Shown: in pieces, positions 41,465 to 50,872 of the stretch
Position numbering within the stretch: position 1 is the stretch's first letter
How the letters are laid out: the number at the start of each line of letters is the position of its first letter
From: Rhizobium sp. CF122
Lineage (GTDB): Bacteria > Pseudomonadota > Alphaproteobacteria > Rhizobiales > Rhizobiaceae
NCBI RefSeq assembly: GCF_000282035.1
Contig: NZ_AKKA01000095.1
Location: forward strand, 62,001 to 126,000
DNA length: 64,000 nucleotides
Reading direction: 5' to 3'
The notes under the pieces: model-generated
What the model saw: the letters and a program-made list of their open reading frames with translations, nothing else
Database searches by the model: none
What the model was told of the DNA's origin: nothing
Program-made: the position numbers and the translations under genes

Positions 41465-43720
41465 TCAAGCGCTACCTTGCGTGGGGAGCGGCTCGCGTGG
41501 TGAAAAATAGACGTCGAGTTGGCGGTCACGGGCGCTCTCGGCAATCATGAGGCGTATCCCTTGCTGTGATGCAACAAAGGCGACATTCTCCCCATCCAGA
41601 CGGACAGCAACGACCTGACGAATGTTCAGGTCAGGCAGCTCGATATAGCCGTCTTCGGCGGTTGGCGCGACGGTGCAGGCAATCCGCCCTTCTGCGATGG
41701 TGATGCGCGAGAGCGTGGTCCGCAGGTCGGTCCTGAGCGCGGTGCGGCGGTTCAGCGTCAAGGCAAGAATGCCTGCTTCAACGGCCAGATGCAGCGTTCC
41801 TGACGGCGACACCATCGGCCCGAGAGCGACATCCTGCCCAGTGTTGCGCACGGTCCAGCCCGTCCAGGGATCGAACTCGACGATCTCGCCGGCGGCCATC
41901 AGAGGCAGCATCGCTGCCCAGATGTAGAACGGGTCGGTATCGCCCTGGTCCATCGCCTCGCCGGTCACCGCATTGTAGTTTTCAGAGGCGATGCGATCCT
42001 CGCGCCAGGACTTCATGAAGAGGTCGTAGCTCTGGGCGGCAAGTTTGCTCGCTTCCGCAACGAAGCCATAGCGGCGCAGGCCGAGCCAGACCATGTAGTT
42101 AACATTCGGCCAAATGCGTCCGCGCCAGTAGACATTGTCGGCGAACGCAGGATCGTCGCGCGTAGCATTCGGAAGAACGTAGTCGCCGCCGAACGTGCTT
42201 TCATCGCTCAGATGCTCGAGCAGGCGGGCGGCCTGCACTGGCGTGGCCGCGCCGCATAGCAGCGGGTAGAAGCTGGTCGGCGATAGCGACCGCACGAAGC
42301 CACCGCGCCGCTGGCGATTGGCGAATATGCCACGGCTTTCGTCCCACAGTGTTTCCGAGATCAGCTTGCGGCTGCGCTCGGCAAGGGCGGCGAATTCGCG
42401 TGCATCTTCGGGCTTGCCGAGCACCGCGGCCATTTTCGACAGCATCTCGGCGTCGAGAGCCGCTGCACAGTTGAGGCCGAGGTCGAACGTCGACAGGGTG
42501 CGGGTGACGGGATCGTAGACCGCCTCGTCATGGGTCGCAGAATTGTCCATGCCGGTTTCATTGCGCGCGGCAAAGGCAGTCCCCTTGTACAGGCCCTCGC
42601 CAACATCCGACGTACCGCAGGAGAGCAGCCCTAAACCATCCGGATCGCGGTTTTCCTGCCACCAGCGCCGATTGCGGACCAGCGCATCATAGCTTGCCTG
42701 GATCATCGAGCGTTCGCCGGTGCGCTGATACAACTGCCAGACCACCAAAGCACCGAACGGAAGCTGCGTACGATCGACCCATGCGTCGTTGGAGGTGACG
42801 ATGCAGGCGATATTTCCCTGCGGCGTCGCACCCGCCACCGCAGTGGCCATATTCTCGCGCGCCAGATCCGCGTCGAAGACGCCGGCCAATAGAGCCGCGA
42901 AAATCTGGTCATTGTACCAGACCGCGAACTTCCCGAGGTTCCAGATCCGCGTCACTGCCGTATAGGGGCGCGCATTGATTTCGTCCCAGATCGTGTTCCA
43001 GGCGACCACATCGCGGATGGCGTCGAGCGCGCCTTCGAACACGCCTGCCTGGACATCGCCGATTTCGGCGGGCGCACCGGCAGCGAGACAGGCCTGCGCC
43101 TTCGAAATGGCAAGCTCCGCGCTATCGGCAACGCCTGCGGCATAGGCGCCCTTGCGCATCATTTCGAGATTGAAGCGCAAGGCGATGACAGGTGCCTCGT
43201 TCTTGCGGGTGGCGGTGTAGAAGTAGCCGTTCTCCTCGAAATCCGCGCACAATGCGTCGATCGTCTCGTGGCCGGTGACATGGATCGGCGGTTCGGAGGT
43301 CGCGACCGCCACGAACCGGGTGCCGATCTTCAAGAGAGTGACGTTTCGCCCTGCATCATGGACGGCTAGCTCACTGCCATCGGACGAGATCGCCAGCGTC
43401 ACCCAGAAGCGCAGCCCCCATTCGGCCGAAACCTTGCCGTCCCAGCTGCCGCGAACGGCGAAGGGATCGGTCTTCGTGGTCGAAAAGGCCACGGTCGTGC
43501 CGCTGTGATCGGTCTCCAGCTCGATCAGCGAGCCGTCGATCGTGTGGCGCCCCAGCCGGACCGAGTCGCGGCGCGGTTCGATGACAGAGGTCGACTTGCT
43601 GCGGGTCGAGTACAGAATCGGCGTGATCCGCACGCCGAGGGGCAGGAAAACCATTTCGGCCGGCCGGTTGGACCAGCTGTTCCAGGCGCGCATCAGGGGG
43701 ATCGTCGAATGTTCTGGCAT
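41465..43720 (-). CDS. GH63/MGH1-like glycoside hydrolase
   Basis: A 751-residue protein starting at ATG 43720, without a signal peptide. An N-terminal beta-sandwich of about 220 residues is followed by an (alpha/alpha)6 barrel: WNLGKFAVWYNDQIFAALLA, NIACIVTSNDAWVDRTQLPF, FAARNETGMDNSATHDEAVY (acidic active-site region), FVRSLSPTSFYPLLCGAATP and VYWRGRIWPNVNYMVWLGLR, the last being the YWRGxxWP block of GH63-type glucosidases and debranching-like enzymes. It lies 17 bp after the GH106-like gene, which itself follows nicB by 13 bp, so it can be transcribed with nicAB. Probably removes a glycosyl group in the cytoplasm; linkage unknown. Confidence 0.78.
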   Translation of the reverse strand: MPEHSTIPLMRAWNSWSNRPAEMVFLPLGVRITPILYSTRSKSTSVIEPRRDSVRLGRHTIDGSLIELETDHSGTTVAFSTTKTDPFAVRGSWDGKVSAEWGLRFWVTLAISSDGSELAVHDAGRNVTLLKIGTRFVAVATSEPPIHVTGHETIDALCADFEENGYFYTATRKNEAPVIALRFNLEMMRKGAYAAGVADSAELAISKAQACLAAGAPAEIGDVQAGVFEGALDAIRDVVAWNTIWDEINARPYTAVTRIWNLGKFAVWYNDQIFAALLAGVFDADLARENMATAVAGATPQGNIACIVTSNDAWVDRTQLPFGALVVWQLYQRTGERSMIQASYDALVRNRRWWQENRDPDGLGLLSCGTSDVGEGLYKGTAFAARNETGMDNSATHDEAVYDPVTRTLSTFDLGLNCAAALDAEMLSKMAAVLGKPEDAREFAALAERSRKLISETLWDESRGIFANRQRRGGFVRSLSPTSFYPLLCGAATPVQAARLLEHLSDESTFGGDYVLPNATRDDPAFADNVYWRGRIWPNVNYMVWLGLRRYGFVAEASKLAAQSYDLFMKSWREDRIASENYNAVTGEAMDQGDTDPFYIWAAMLPLMAAGEIVEFDPWTGWTVRNTGQDVALGPMVSPSGTLHLAVEAGILALTLNRRTALRTDLRTTLSRITIAEGRIACTVAPTAEDGYIELPDLNIRQVVAVRLDGENVAFVASQQGIRLMIAESARDRQLDVYFSPREPLPTQGSA

Positions 43721-43737
43721 GGCTAGGTGGTTTCCGG

Positions 43738-46422
43738 TCAGTTTGTCTGCGGGATGAGTTTCGGTGCTGCGGTCAATCCGCTCTTGTCGAGGCTGTCGCC
43801 GAGATAGGGTGTGTTGCTGTAATAGCGATTTGCGGCCGTGTTGGCGACGCGCAGTTCCAGCGAATGAACACCGGAGACCAACCGACCCAAGGCAAAACGA
43901 TAGGGCCGCCAGCCGCGGCGATCGATCTGCCTGCCGTCCAGCCACGCGGCGACCACGGTATTGACCTCAGGCAATTCTAGGACCCAATCGGCCTCATCGC
44001 CTATTTCCAGCGTCAGCCGATAGATGCCGGTACCGGAGAAATCGGTAAAGCCCTGCATCTCCCAACCTGATAGCACCGAAATCGGCACGAACTCTAAACC
44101 GGTGCCCGGCGCAAAGCTCCAACCGTCGACAAGCGATATCGCGTGTCCAGCATCAAGAAGCGGTTGATCCGAGAGTTGACCTTGGATCGTTGCCTTCTGC
44201 AGCACTTGCCGCAGCCGAATGCAACGTACTTCCTGTGGTGCGAGCGCGACCGCCAGACGACCGAAGGTGGATGCCTCATTCACCTCGCCTGTCGTCGCGG
44301 CCCAAACCTCACACTCGAAGCCGTCTCCGAAGGAGATCTCGCTGACGAGCTCCGTTGAGCAATCGTTGAACAGCACGACACGCCACCAGCCGTCGGGCTC
44401 GTATCCGACCCATTGCCATGGCTTGTTCCCAGAGCGGCAGACCAAGTCGGGACCGGACGACGGAAGCGACTGCAACAGAGCGATCACATCGCTGTCGCCG
44501 GGCATCCCTTCGACATGCACTGAAACCTCGACGGCATCCCGTATTGCGCTATCGCAGACGGTGGACAAGTGATCGCCCGACGACCAGATGACACCGCCCG
44601 CAGCCTTGAAGGCATCAAGGGTTTGCAACGTCGCCTTAGTCTCCAGCACGGTCACAGATGGCAGGACGATCGCATCGAAAACCAGGCCCGATGCCAGGAG
44701 ACGGCTACTCTCTATCGTTGCAGTCGCAAGATCAGCCTCACTCACCAACATGAAGTCGCGTCCCTGCGTCAGAAGCTTTTCGCACCATGCGCCGATGTGG
44801 GTGGCATGTGTGTGGCGCGGGCCTTCTGCGAACGCAGTCTGAAGCGGATAGAGGATTGCAACGGGGGTACGGGGTTTGGCCGGCTCGATGAAGGCGGAGA
44901 TGCGTGCGGTCTCCTGCGCGAACAGATCGTGATAACTCCACCACGGCTCGAAATTGATGCCCGGCCCGAAATCAAAACGCGGATTGGCAAAGGGCGTCGG
45001 ATCGTCGTCGTGACCATCGCTCTGGTAAACGCCGTGCCAGAGAAACTGTCGGGTGCCGAGGCAATAGAGCCGGATCGCTTGCGCGCGCATTGTCTCCAGC
45101 GTCAGCTCCCATTGGCCGGCGGCGCGCACGGGCGTTCGCTCGGCGCTGGCATAGGTCTCCACGACACAGCGGCTGCGGCCATTCGAGCGGGCAACGGAAT
45201 CGCCCAGCTTCGGCGCAAGCTGGGCAATGAAATTGTTGGAATCGACCGCCGTCTCATGCCTGAAAGCGTCGATGCCGAAGAAATCCACAGCGAGCGCAAC
45301 CCTGGGGTCTATGCTGGTGAAACCGCCGTTCAAAGACCACGCGCTGATATGCGGTAGGATCTCGTGTCCAGTCAGCGCGATGCCCTTGCCCTCGGCCCAT
45401 CGACGCAGCGTGCCGAAGAAGGCATCGTTCATCAGGGCTGAATAGGCAGCATAGAATTGCGCGCGCAACCGCAAGGTTTCAGGCCCGACATCGCGCAGCA
45501 GCGCCAGCAGCGTCTTGGCGAACGGCTGGCCCGTGCTATGCAAAGCGGCATCCGGCAGCGTCGAAGCAAACAGCAGACTGTTGCCGAGACTGCCCGAAAT
45601 CTGATCCCACTTGTAAAACCCGGCCGCCGGCTGGTCATAGAACACGAAGCCGACGGGATCAGGCACGAGATCACCAAGCGCTTCGACGAGCGGATCAAGC
45701 CCGACGTCGATGAACCGCTCCGCGGCTTCCGGCAGGAGGTAGTTGATCAGCCGGGAGGTCGTTGAGCGCGCGCTGATGAAGACCGTCAACGTCTGGCCGT
45801 CTTTAATCTCGCCGTCGAATGCGTAGGTGCAGGAAACATCGTCGCTTCTAACGACCGATGTCTGTGTGATCACATCGACAATCTCGTCCAGACCGCCAAC
45901 CTCATCGGAGGAATGCAGCAGGGCGGACGCGACCACCCATTCGCACCACTCGACCCGACCGCCTTCATATTGCCACTCGAAAATGTCCGACCCCATCTTT
46001 TGCGTGAAAGGCGGATGGATGCCGCTGATCTGCCCCTCAGCCTGCTCGGACGAGGCCCAGAACAGGTGGCGTTCGCGCACCGCGTCACAGCCCGCAACCG
46101 TGCGCCCGCCGGCGTGACCGCTGATCCAGTTGTAGTCGTCATAAATGCCGAGCTTCAGGCCAAGCTTACCGGCGATTTCGGCCGCAACGCGATAGGCATT
46201 GAGGTAATCAGGCGACAGATAATCATCCCGCGACATCGCAAGACGCGCCTGGATGAGGATGGTGCCGATCCCCTTCAGTTTGAAATCGTCGAGCTGTGCG
46301 TGGCAGACCTCCTCCGTCGGGATCGAATGCCAGAACCAGTAGGCCGAGGGCCGAAAGGCGGCTGTCGGTTTTTCGAACACGCCGCGGTGGTCGATATCCT
46401 GTCCGGTTCGGATCTGGGCCAA
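43738..46422 (-). CDS. GH106-like glycoside hydrolase
   Basis: About 894 residues, no signal peptide. The N-terminal block FRPSAYWFWHSIPTEEVCHA, then QLDDFKLKGIGTILIQARLA and LGLKLGIYDDYNWISG, is the (beta/alpha)8 barrel start of alpha-L-rhamnosidase-related GH106-type proteins. A C-terminal galactose-binding-like sandwich is visible in GTGIYRLTLEIGDEADWVLE and WLDGRQIDRRGWRPYRFALG. No ATG precedes the conserved part after the nicB stop. TTG 46422, with GGGAG 8 nt upstream and 13 bp after nicB, is the best start. Its specificity is unknown; relatives act on plant glycosides. Confidence 0.72.
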   Translation of the reverse strand: MAQIRTGQDIDHRGVFEKPTAAFRPSAYWFWHSIPTEEVCHAQLDDFKLKGIGTILIQARLAMSRDDYLSPDYLNAYRVAAEIAGKLGLKLGIYDDYNWISGHAGGRTVAGCDAVRERHLFWASSEQAEGQISGIHPPFTQKMGSDIFEWQYEGGRVEWCEWVVASALLHSSDEVGGLDEIVDVITQTSVVRSDDVSCTYAFDGEIKDGQTLTVFISARSTTSRLINYLLPEAAERFIDVGLDPLVEALGDLVPDPVGFVFYDQPAAGFYKWDQISGSLGNSLLFASTLPDAALHSTGQPFAKTLLALLRDVGPETLRLRAQFYAAYSALMNDAFFGTLRRWAEGKGIALTGHEILPHISAWSLNGGFTSIDPRVALAVDFFGIDAFRHETAVDSNNFIAQLAPKLGDSVARSNGRSRCVVETYASAERTPVRAAGQWELTLETMRAQAIRLYCLGTRQFLWHGVYQSDGHDDDPTPFANPRFDFGPGINFEPWWSYHDLFAQETARISAFIEPAKPRTPVAILYPLQTAFAEGPRHTHATHIGAWCEKLLTQGRDFMLVSEADLATATIESSRLLASGLVFDAIVLPSVTVLETKATLQTLDAFKAAGGVIWSSGDHLSTVCDSAIRDAVEVSVHVEGMPGDSDVIALLQSLPSSGPDLVCRSGNKPWQWVGYEPDGWWRVVLFNDCSTELVSEISFGDGFECEVWAATTGEVNEASTFGRLAVALAPQEVRCIRLRQVLQKATIQGQLSDQPLLDAGHAISLVDGWSFAPGTGLEFVPISVLSGWEMQGFTDFSGTGIYRLTLEIGDEADWVLELPEVNTVVAAWLDGRQIDRRGWRPYRFALGRLVSGVHSLELRVANTAANRYYSNTPYLGDSLDKSGLTAAPKLIPQTN

Positions 46423-46435
46423 CTCGTCTGCTCCC

Positions 46436-49400
46436 TCAGTGGCTTGATGCCGTGACGCGCTGTATGGCGTTTGTCGTCTCCGTCCAGGCCGGCTTGTCAG
46501 GAGCAAAGCGCGCCCTGAGATAGGCGGCGAGATCCTTGATCTGGCTTTCGTTCAACGTCTCGCGAAACGCCGGCATCGACATCACCTCTGGGCCTTCGCG
46601 GCCGGTGGTTTGCGCAAGGATCGCCGGCGCCTCGACGCCGTTCAGGATCGCCTGGATGAGATTGTCGGGTGTGTCTGCATGCAGGTTGCTGTTGAGGGCA
46701 AGCGACGACAGGATAGTGTTTCCGGTATGGCAGGTGGCGCAGGCGCCGTTGAAAAGCCGCTCGCCCTTCGGTGAAATATGCGCAGCAGAGGCCTTGGCGG
46801 CTTCGCTCGCCGCAACGGCCGCTTCACTCTGTGCCTTGGTGTCGGCAGGCGCTTCGTTCAGGCTTGCGAGATAGGTTGCCATGGCGCGGATATCGGAGTC
46901 CGGCAGCGGCCGCATCACTTCGACGACATGCGCCATCGGGCCTGCCGCGCTGCCATGATCGCGCGAGTGACCGGTGCGCAGATAGTCGTAGAAAGCATCG
47001 GCGGTCCAGCCGACCGGACCCTTGGCGAAGGCATTCAAGGCCGGCGCTTCCCAGCCATCGGCAAAGCCGCCGGAAAGCCTGGCGCTGCCGCTCTTTTCCG
47101 CGCCGAGCACGTTTCGATCGGTGTGGCAGGCCGAACAGTGGCCGAGCGTTTCCACTAGGTAAGCGCCTCTGTTCCACTGTGCATCACGGGCCTGGACGTA
47201 TTTGAACGGCTCCGCTTTCAGGAAAAGCGCGTTCCAGCCCGCCATGATCGCGCGGATGCTGTAGGGGAATTTCAGTTTCGTCTCCGGCGCCTTTTTGGCA
47301 ACCGGGGCCTGCGTCATCATGTAGGCATAGAGCGCCTGAAGATCAGCATCATCGGCACCCGCAAATGATGTGTAGGGGTGGGCGGGATAGAGGTGATGGC
47401 CGTCACGGCTCACGCCCTCGCGCATGGCCCGCTCGAAGGCCGGATAGGACCACGCGCCAATACCGTTTTCGGTGTCCGGCGTGATATTGGTGGCATAGAC
47501 CGCCCCAAAAGGCGTGTCGAAGCGTCGGCCGCCAGCAAAGGGCGTACCGTCGGGGCCGACATGGCACACATTGCAGGCACCGGCAGCAGCCGCCAGCCGT
47601 CCACGCTCGATTGTGGCGGCGCTATAGACGTTGGTATCCGGCCGCTGAATGGTGCTGATTGCCGGTCGCCATGGCGAGGACACGGTGACGATGCCGGACA
47701 GTGCCGCGACAGCACCGACGGCGGACAGACCGATGTTCCACCACTTACGCTTATTTGCGGGCGGGGCGGAAGGGGTTTCATCCTTCTTGCCGTTCAGCGC
47801 AGCGAGCACCAGCTCCGGCGTCAATGGCAATTCACGGAAGCGAATGCCGGTGGCGTCATAGACCGCGTTAGCAATTGCCGAGGCACTGGGAACGGAGGCG
47901 GACTCTCCGACGCCGAGCGGCGGTTCGTCCTGCCGCGGCAGCATCAGCACGTCGATGGCGGGGACCTCGGGGAAGGTGATCAGCGGATAGCCGCCCCATT
48001 CCTTCGACTGCACGGCGGTCGACGAGAATTCGACCTTCTCCTTCAGCACCCGGCTGGTGGATTGAATGATATTGCCATGGATCTGGTGGCGCACGCCATC
48101 GGGATTGATCATCATCCCGGAATCCTGCGCGCAGGTGACCTTGGTCACCGCGATCTCGCCGGTCTTCTTGTTGACGGCGACATCGGCGACCCAAGCGGCC
48201 CATGCGGCGGCCTTGCCCGGGAACGGCCCGTGGATGTAAATGGCATAGGCAAACCCGCGCCCATAGAGCAGGTCGCCCTCGCCGCCGAGGGTGCCCCATG
48301 CCGTATGCGGCACCCACTTCGCCCGTTCGGCCAGCGCATGCACCAGATCGACGGCGCGCGGATCGTGGAGATAGCGAAGCCGATACTCGATCGGATCGAC
48401 GCCGGCGGCAGCGGCCAGTTCATCAATGTAGCACTCGTGGGCAAAGGTGTTCGGCATCGCCGAGACGCCACGGAACCACGATGCACGCGCAATCGGTGGC
48501 ATGTCATGCACGGTCACGCGAAGATTGCCATAGGCATAGGGCGGGATCGCAGTGCGATCGCCCATCTGCACGACATCGGAGACCGGCGGCACCTTGCCGG
48601 TGAGGATCAGGGAGAGCGTCGGGGCGAGATTGGAGGGATAGCGGGTTTCGAAATCGTAGGCAGACGGACCACCCTCCAGATCGAGACCGCCGCGCACGTC
48701 CATGATCTGGGCGGCGCCCTTCGGCTCCCAGGCATGTTCCTGCTCGCGGGTCAGTTGCACCCGCACGGGTGCCTTGACGGCGCGCGACAGCAGTGCTGCG
48801 TCAGCCGTGACGTCGTCGGCGCAGTTACGGCCATAGCAGCCCGCAGCTTCCAGCCGCTCGACCTGGATGAGATCTTCCGGCATGTCGAGAAGGAGTGCCA
48901 GATCGCGGCGCATGGGGAATGGGTTCTGCGTGCCCGACCAGACCGTGAGACCTGTCTCGGTATAGTCCGCCACCGCGCAGGACGGACCGATGGAGCCGTG
49001 CATCTGGTAGGGCCATACATACGTGCGGTTCATCGGCTGGGCGCTGCCGGCCAGCGCCATATCGACATTGCCAAGGTCGGCAAGCTTGCGCGGCCTCGCC
49101 GGGTTGGCTCGAATCGCCTTTTCAGGTGCGTTCAGATCCGGCCACTCGGGCGGCGCGCGCCAGACGACCTTCAGGCTCTTGGCCGCCTCGATGGCGATCT
49201 CCTCGCGGGTCGCGACGATACCAACAAAATCGCCGATGGCGACCACACCGACCAGCCCCTGAATATGCGCGACCGATCCTTCATCGATCGAAATCAGGCT
49301 ATTGCCGACATGCTCGCCGTGATCGAAACCGGCATAGGGAGGGCGCACGACCCGACCGTGCAGCATGCCGGGCACGCGTACATCATGCACGTAGGTCCAG

Positions 49401-49978
49401 CGCCCGGTGGCCTTTTCAGGAATATCGACACGCGGACGCGACGAGCCGACGAGCCGATAGTCCGCCGCCGGCTTTAGCGCGGCTGTCTTGTCGATCGACA
49501 GCCTCACATGGTCGCCGGCGATGATGTCGCCGAAGCTGAGCTGCCAGTTCTCGCCGCCATCCGTACGAATGATGCCATTGTCCACGATCAGCCGCTCAAG
49601 CGCCACGCCAGCCTTGTTTGCCGCCTTGGCGAGCAGATAATGGCGGGCGGTGGCGGCGGCCTGGCGCAGGGGAATGGCAGTGATCTGAATCGTTTCGCTG
49701 GCGATCGTCGCACCCTGATTGGGGGCAGCCGAGGTGGCGCCGAGCACCATATCCACCTGCTCGAACGGCACGCTGAGCTCCTCGGCTACGATCTGCGCCA
49801 GCGAGGTACGGATGCCGGTCCCGAGATCGACGTGACCGTTGAATGCGGTCACACGGCTATCCGCACCGACCGCGATGTAAAGCTCTGCGGCATCGCCCAG
49901 CGACGCATCATTGACGATGAGCAGCATGTCTGCAGCGGACATATAGCCGGATTTTGGCATTTCGCGGTGATTGGTCAT
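46436..49978 (-). CDS. nicB: Nicotinate dehydrogenase large subunit: molybdopterin domain fused to triheme cytochrome c
   Basis: An 1180-residue fusion. Residues about 10-730 are a xanthine-dehydrogenase-type molybdenum domain with the catalytic glutamate E692 in PPLGVGESASVPSA. A membrane helix follows near 747-766 (NIGLSAVGAVAALSGIVTV). Three c-type haem sites come next: CNVCH 802-806, CSACH 948-952 and CATCH 1080-1084. Size and order match Pseudomonas NicB, which with NicA hydroxylates nicotinate to 6-hydroxynicotinate and passes electrons to the respiratory chain. The ATG overlaps the nicA stop by 4 bp. No molybdenum-cofactor insertion (XdhC-type) gene is in the window. Confidence 0.92.
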   Translation of the reverse strand: MTNHREMPKSGYMSAADMLLIVNDASLGDAAELYIAVGADSRVTAFNGHVDLGTGIRTSLAQIVAEELSVPFEQVDMVLGATSAAPNQGATIASETIQITAIPLRQAAATARHYLLAKAANKAGVALERLIVDNGIIRTDGGENWQLSFGDIIAGDHVRLSIDKTAALKPAADYRLVGSSRPRVDIPEKATGRWTYVHDVRVPGMLHGRVVRPPYAGFDHGEHVGNSLISIDEGSVAHIQGLVGVVAIGDFVGIVATREEIAIEAAKSLKVVWRAPPEWPDLNAPEKAIRANPARPRKLADLGNVDMALAGSAQPMNRTYVWPYQMHGSIGPSCAVADYTETGLTVWSGTQNPFPMRRDLALLLDMPEDLIQVERLEAAGCYGRNCADDVTADAALLSRAVKAPVRVQLTREQEHAWEPKGAAQIMDVRGGLDLEGGPSAYDFETRYPSNLAPTLSLILTGKVPPVSDVVQMGDRTAIPPYAYGNLRVTVHDMPPIARASWFRGVSAMPNTFAHECYIDELAAAAGVDPIEYRLRYLHDPRAVDLVHALAERAKWVPHTAWGTLGGEGDLLYGRGFAYAIYIHGPFPGKAAAWAAWVADVAVNKKTGEIAVTKVTCAQDSGMMINPDGVRHQIHGNIIQSTSRVLKEKVEFSSTAVQSKEWGGYPLITFPEVPAIDVLMLPRQDEPPLGVGESASVPSASAIANAVYDATGIRFRELPLTPELVLAALNGKKDETPSAPPANKRKWWNIGLSAVGAVAALSGIVTVSSPWRPAISTIQRPDTNVYSAATIERGRLAAAAGACNVCHVGPDGTPFAGGRRFDTPFGAVYATNITPDTENGIGAWSYPAFERAMREGVSRDGHHLYPAHPYTSFAGADDADLQALYAYMMTQAPVAKKAPETKLKFPYSIRAIMAGWNALFLKAEPFKYVQARDAQWNRGAYLVETLGHCSACHTDRNVLGAEKSGSARLSGGFADGWEAPALNAFAKGPVGWTADAFYDYLRTGHSRDHGSAAGPMAHVVEVMRPLPDSDIRAMATYLASLNEAPADTKAQSEAAVAASEAAKASAAHISPKGERLFNGACATCHTGNTILSSLALNSNLHADTPDNLIQAILNGVEAPAILAQTTGREGPEVMSMPAFRETLNESQIKDLAAYLRARFAPDKPAWTETTNAIQRVTASSH

Positions 49979-50514
49979 GGAGAAACCTCCTTCACGGCGT
50001 CCAGCGGCACGGGATCCGGCATGGGTCGGCGCGCACGTTCGGCTTTGGCATAGCCGACGGCCCGCCTGGCTGCAGCGAGTATTTCCATATGCGTCCCACA
50101 GCGGCAGAGATGATGGCGCAGTGCTTCGCGAATGTCTTCCTCGTTCGGATCAACATTGCGATTGAGCAGGGAAGCGGTGGCAATGATCATGCCATTCAGG
50201 CAGTATCCGCACTGAGCGGCGGCCTCGTCGATAAAGGCTGCCTGGACCGGATGCAGATGCTCGGGTGTCCCGAGGCCTTCAAGCGTGGTTACGCGGCGCG
50301 CGCCAACCGCACCGAGCGGCACCGTGCAGGACCGGACGGCACGACCGTCCACGAGAACGGCGCACGCCCCGCATTCCCCGAGCCCACAACCGTACTTCGG
50401 GCCGTTGAGAGAGAGATCGTTTCTTAGGATGTACAGGAGCGGTGTTTCCGGGCTTGCTTCGACGCTCGCTACGGCATCGTTCACATTCAAACTGAAGCAA
50501 ACTGGCAGTGTCAA
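49975..50514 (-). CDS. nicA: Nicotinate dehydrogenase small subunit with two [2Fe-2S] clusters
   Basis: A 179-residue iron-sulfur subunit. The plant-type cluster is bound by C43, C48, C51 and C63 (YGCGLGECGACAVL...RSC), the second by C102, C105, C137 and C139 (QCGYCLNGM...HLCRCG). This is the usual small subunit of molybdenum hydroxylases and carries electrons from NicB's molybdenum site to its haems. The frame is open to 50607, but the extra part is Cys/Arg-rich and unlike the family. TTG 50514 has GGAGG 7 nt upstream and gives the normal N-terminus. First gene of the nicA-nicB-glycosidase series, facing nicC. Confidence 0.9.
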   Translation of the reverse strand: MTLPVCFSLNVNDAVASVEASPETPLLYILRNDLSLNGPKYGCGLGECGACAVLVDGRAVRSCTVPLGAVGARRVTTLEGLGTPEHLHPVQAAFIDEAAAQCGYCLNGMIIATASLLNRNVDPNEEDIREALRHHLCRCGTHMEILAAARRAVGYAKAERARRPMPDPVPLDAVKEVSP

Positions 50515-50666
50515 AGCAGGCCCTCCGCACCGGAGAACGAAACACAGACCACGCCTTTTTCCATCGGCCGAACCGCTACGCAGCAGACATCGCGCGGACG
50601 CCCACAAATCATAACGATGCGACAGTCACCGACTCTTCGCATCTATTGCCCCTTTTATTTTATTAA

Positions 50667-50809
50667 AAAGCGTATACGCTTTATAGTGACAGATGACAAG
50701 TCGGATTTGGCGATTGCGATTTCCCTAGTATATTCAATTGACGAAGGAATTTCTGCGCAATTTTGATGAAAATTAAAGCCTCGCTATTGCTATTTAGAGC
50801 GTATGCGCT
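50667..50809. promoter_or_regulatory. Paired palindromic operators in the nicA/nicC divergent promoter
   Basis: AAAGCGTATACGCTTT (50667-50682) is a perfect 16-bp palindrome. AGCGTATGCGCT (50798-50809) repeats its core with one changed base pair. They lie 152 bp from the nicA start and 63 bp from the nicC start, one per promoter, and are the probable NicR sites. The whole 358-bp gap is otherwise A/T-rich and gene-free. Confidence 0.75.
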
Positions 50810-50872
50810 AGACTTTTGCCAAGCCACCAATCGTGGGAACAATGCGTCGAAAGACAGCTAAGAAGGGTCGCT

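Noticed and set aside
47378..49477. Long plus-strand open frame of about 700 codons opposite nicB
   Set aside because: It is antisense to the nicB molybdenum domain, whose motifs are clear. The antisense frame is Arg/His/Gly-rich with no family pattern, a typical effect of GC-rich codon bias.
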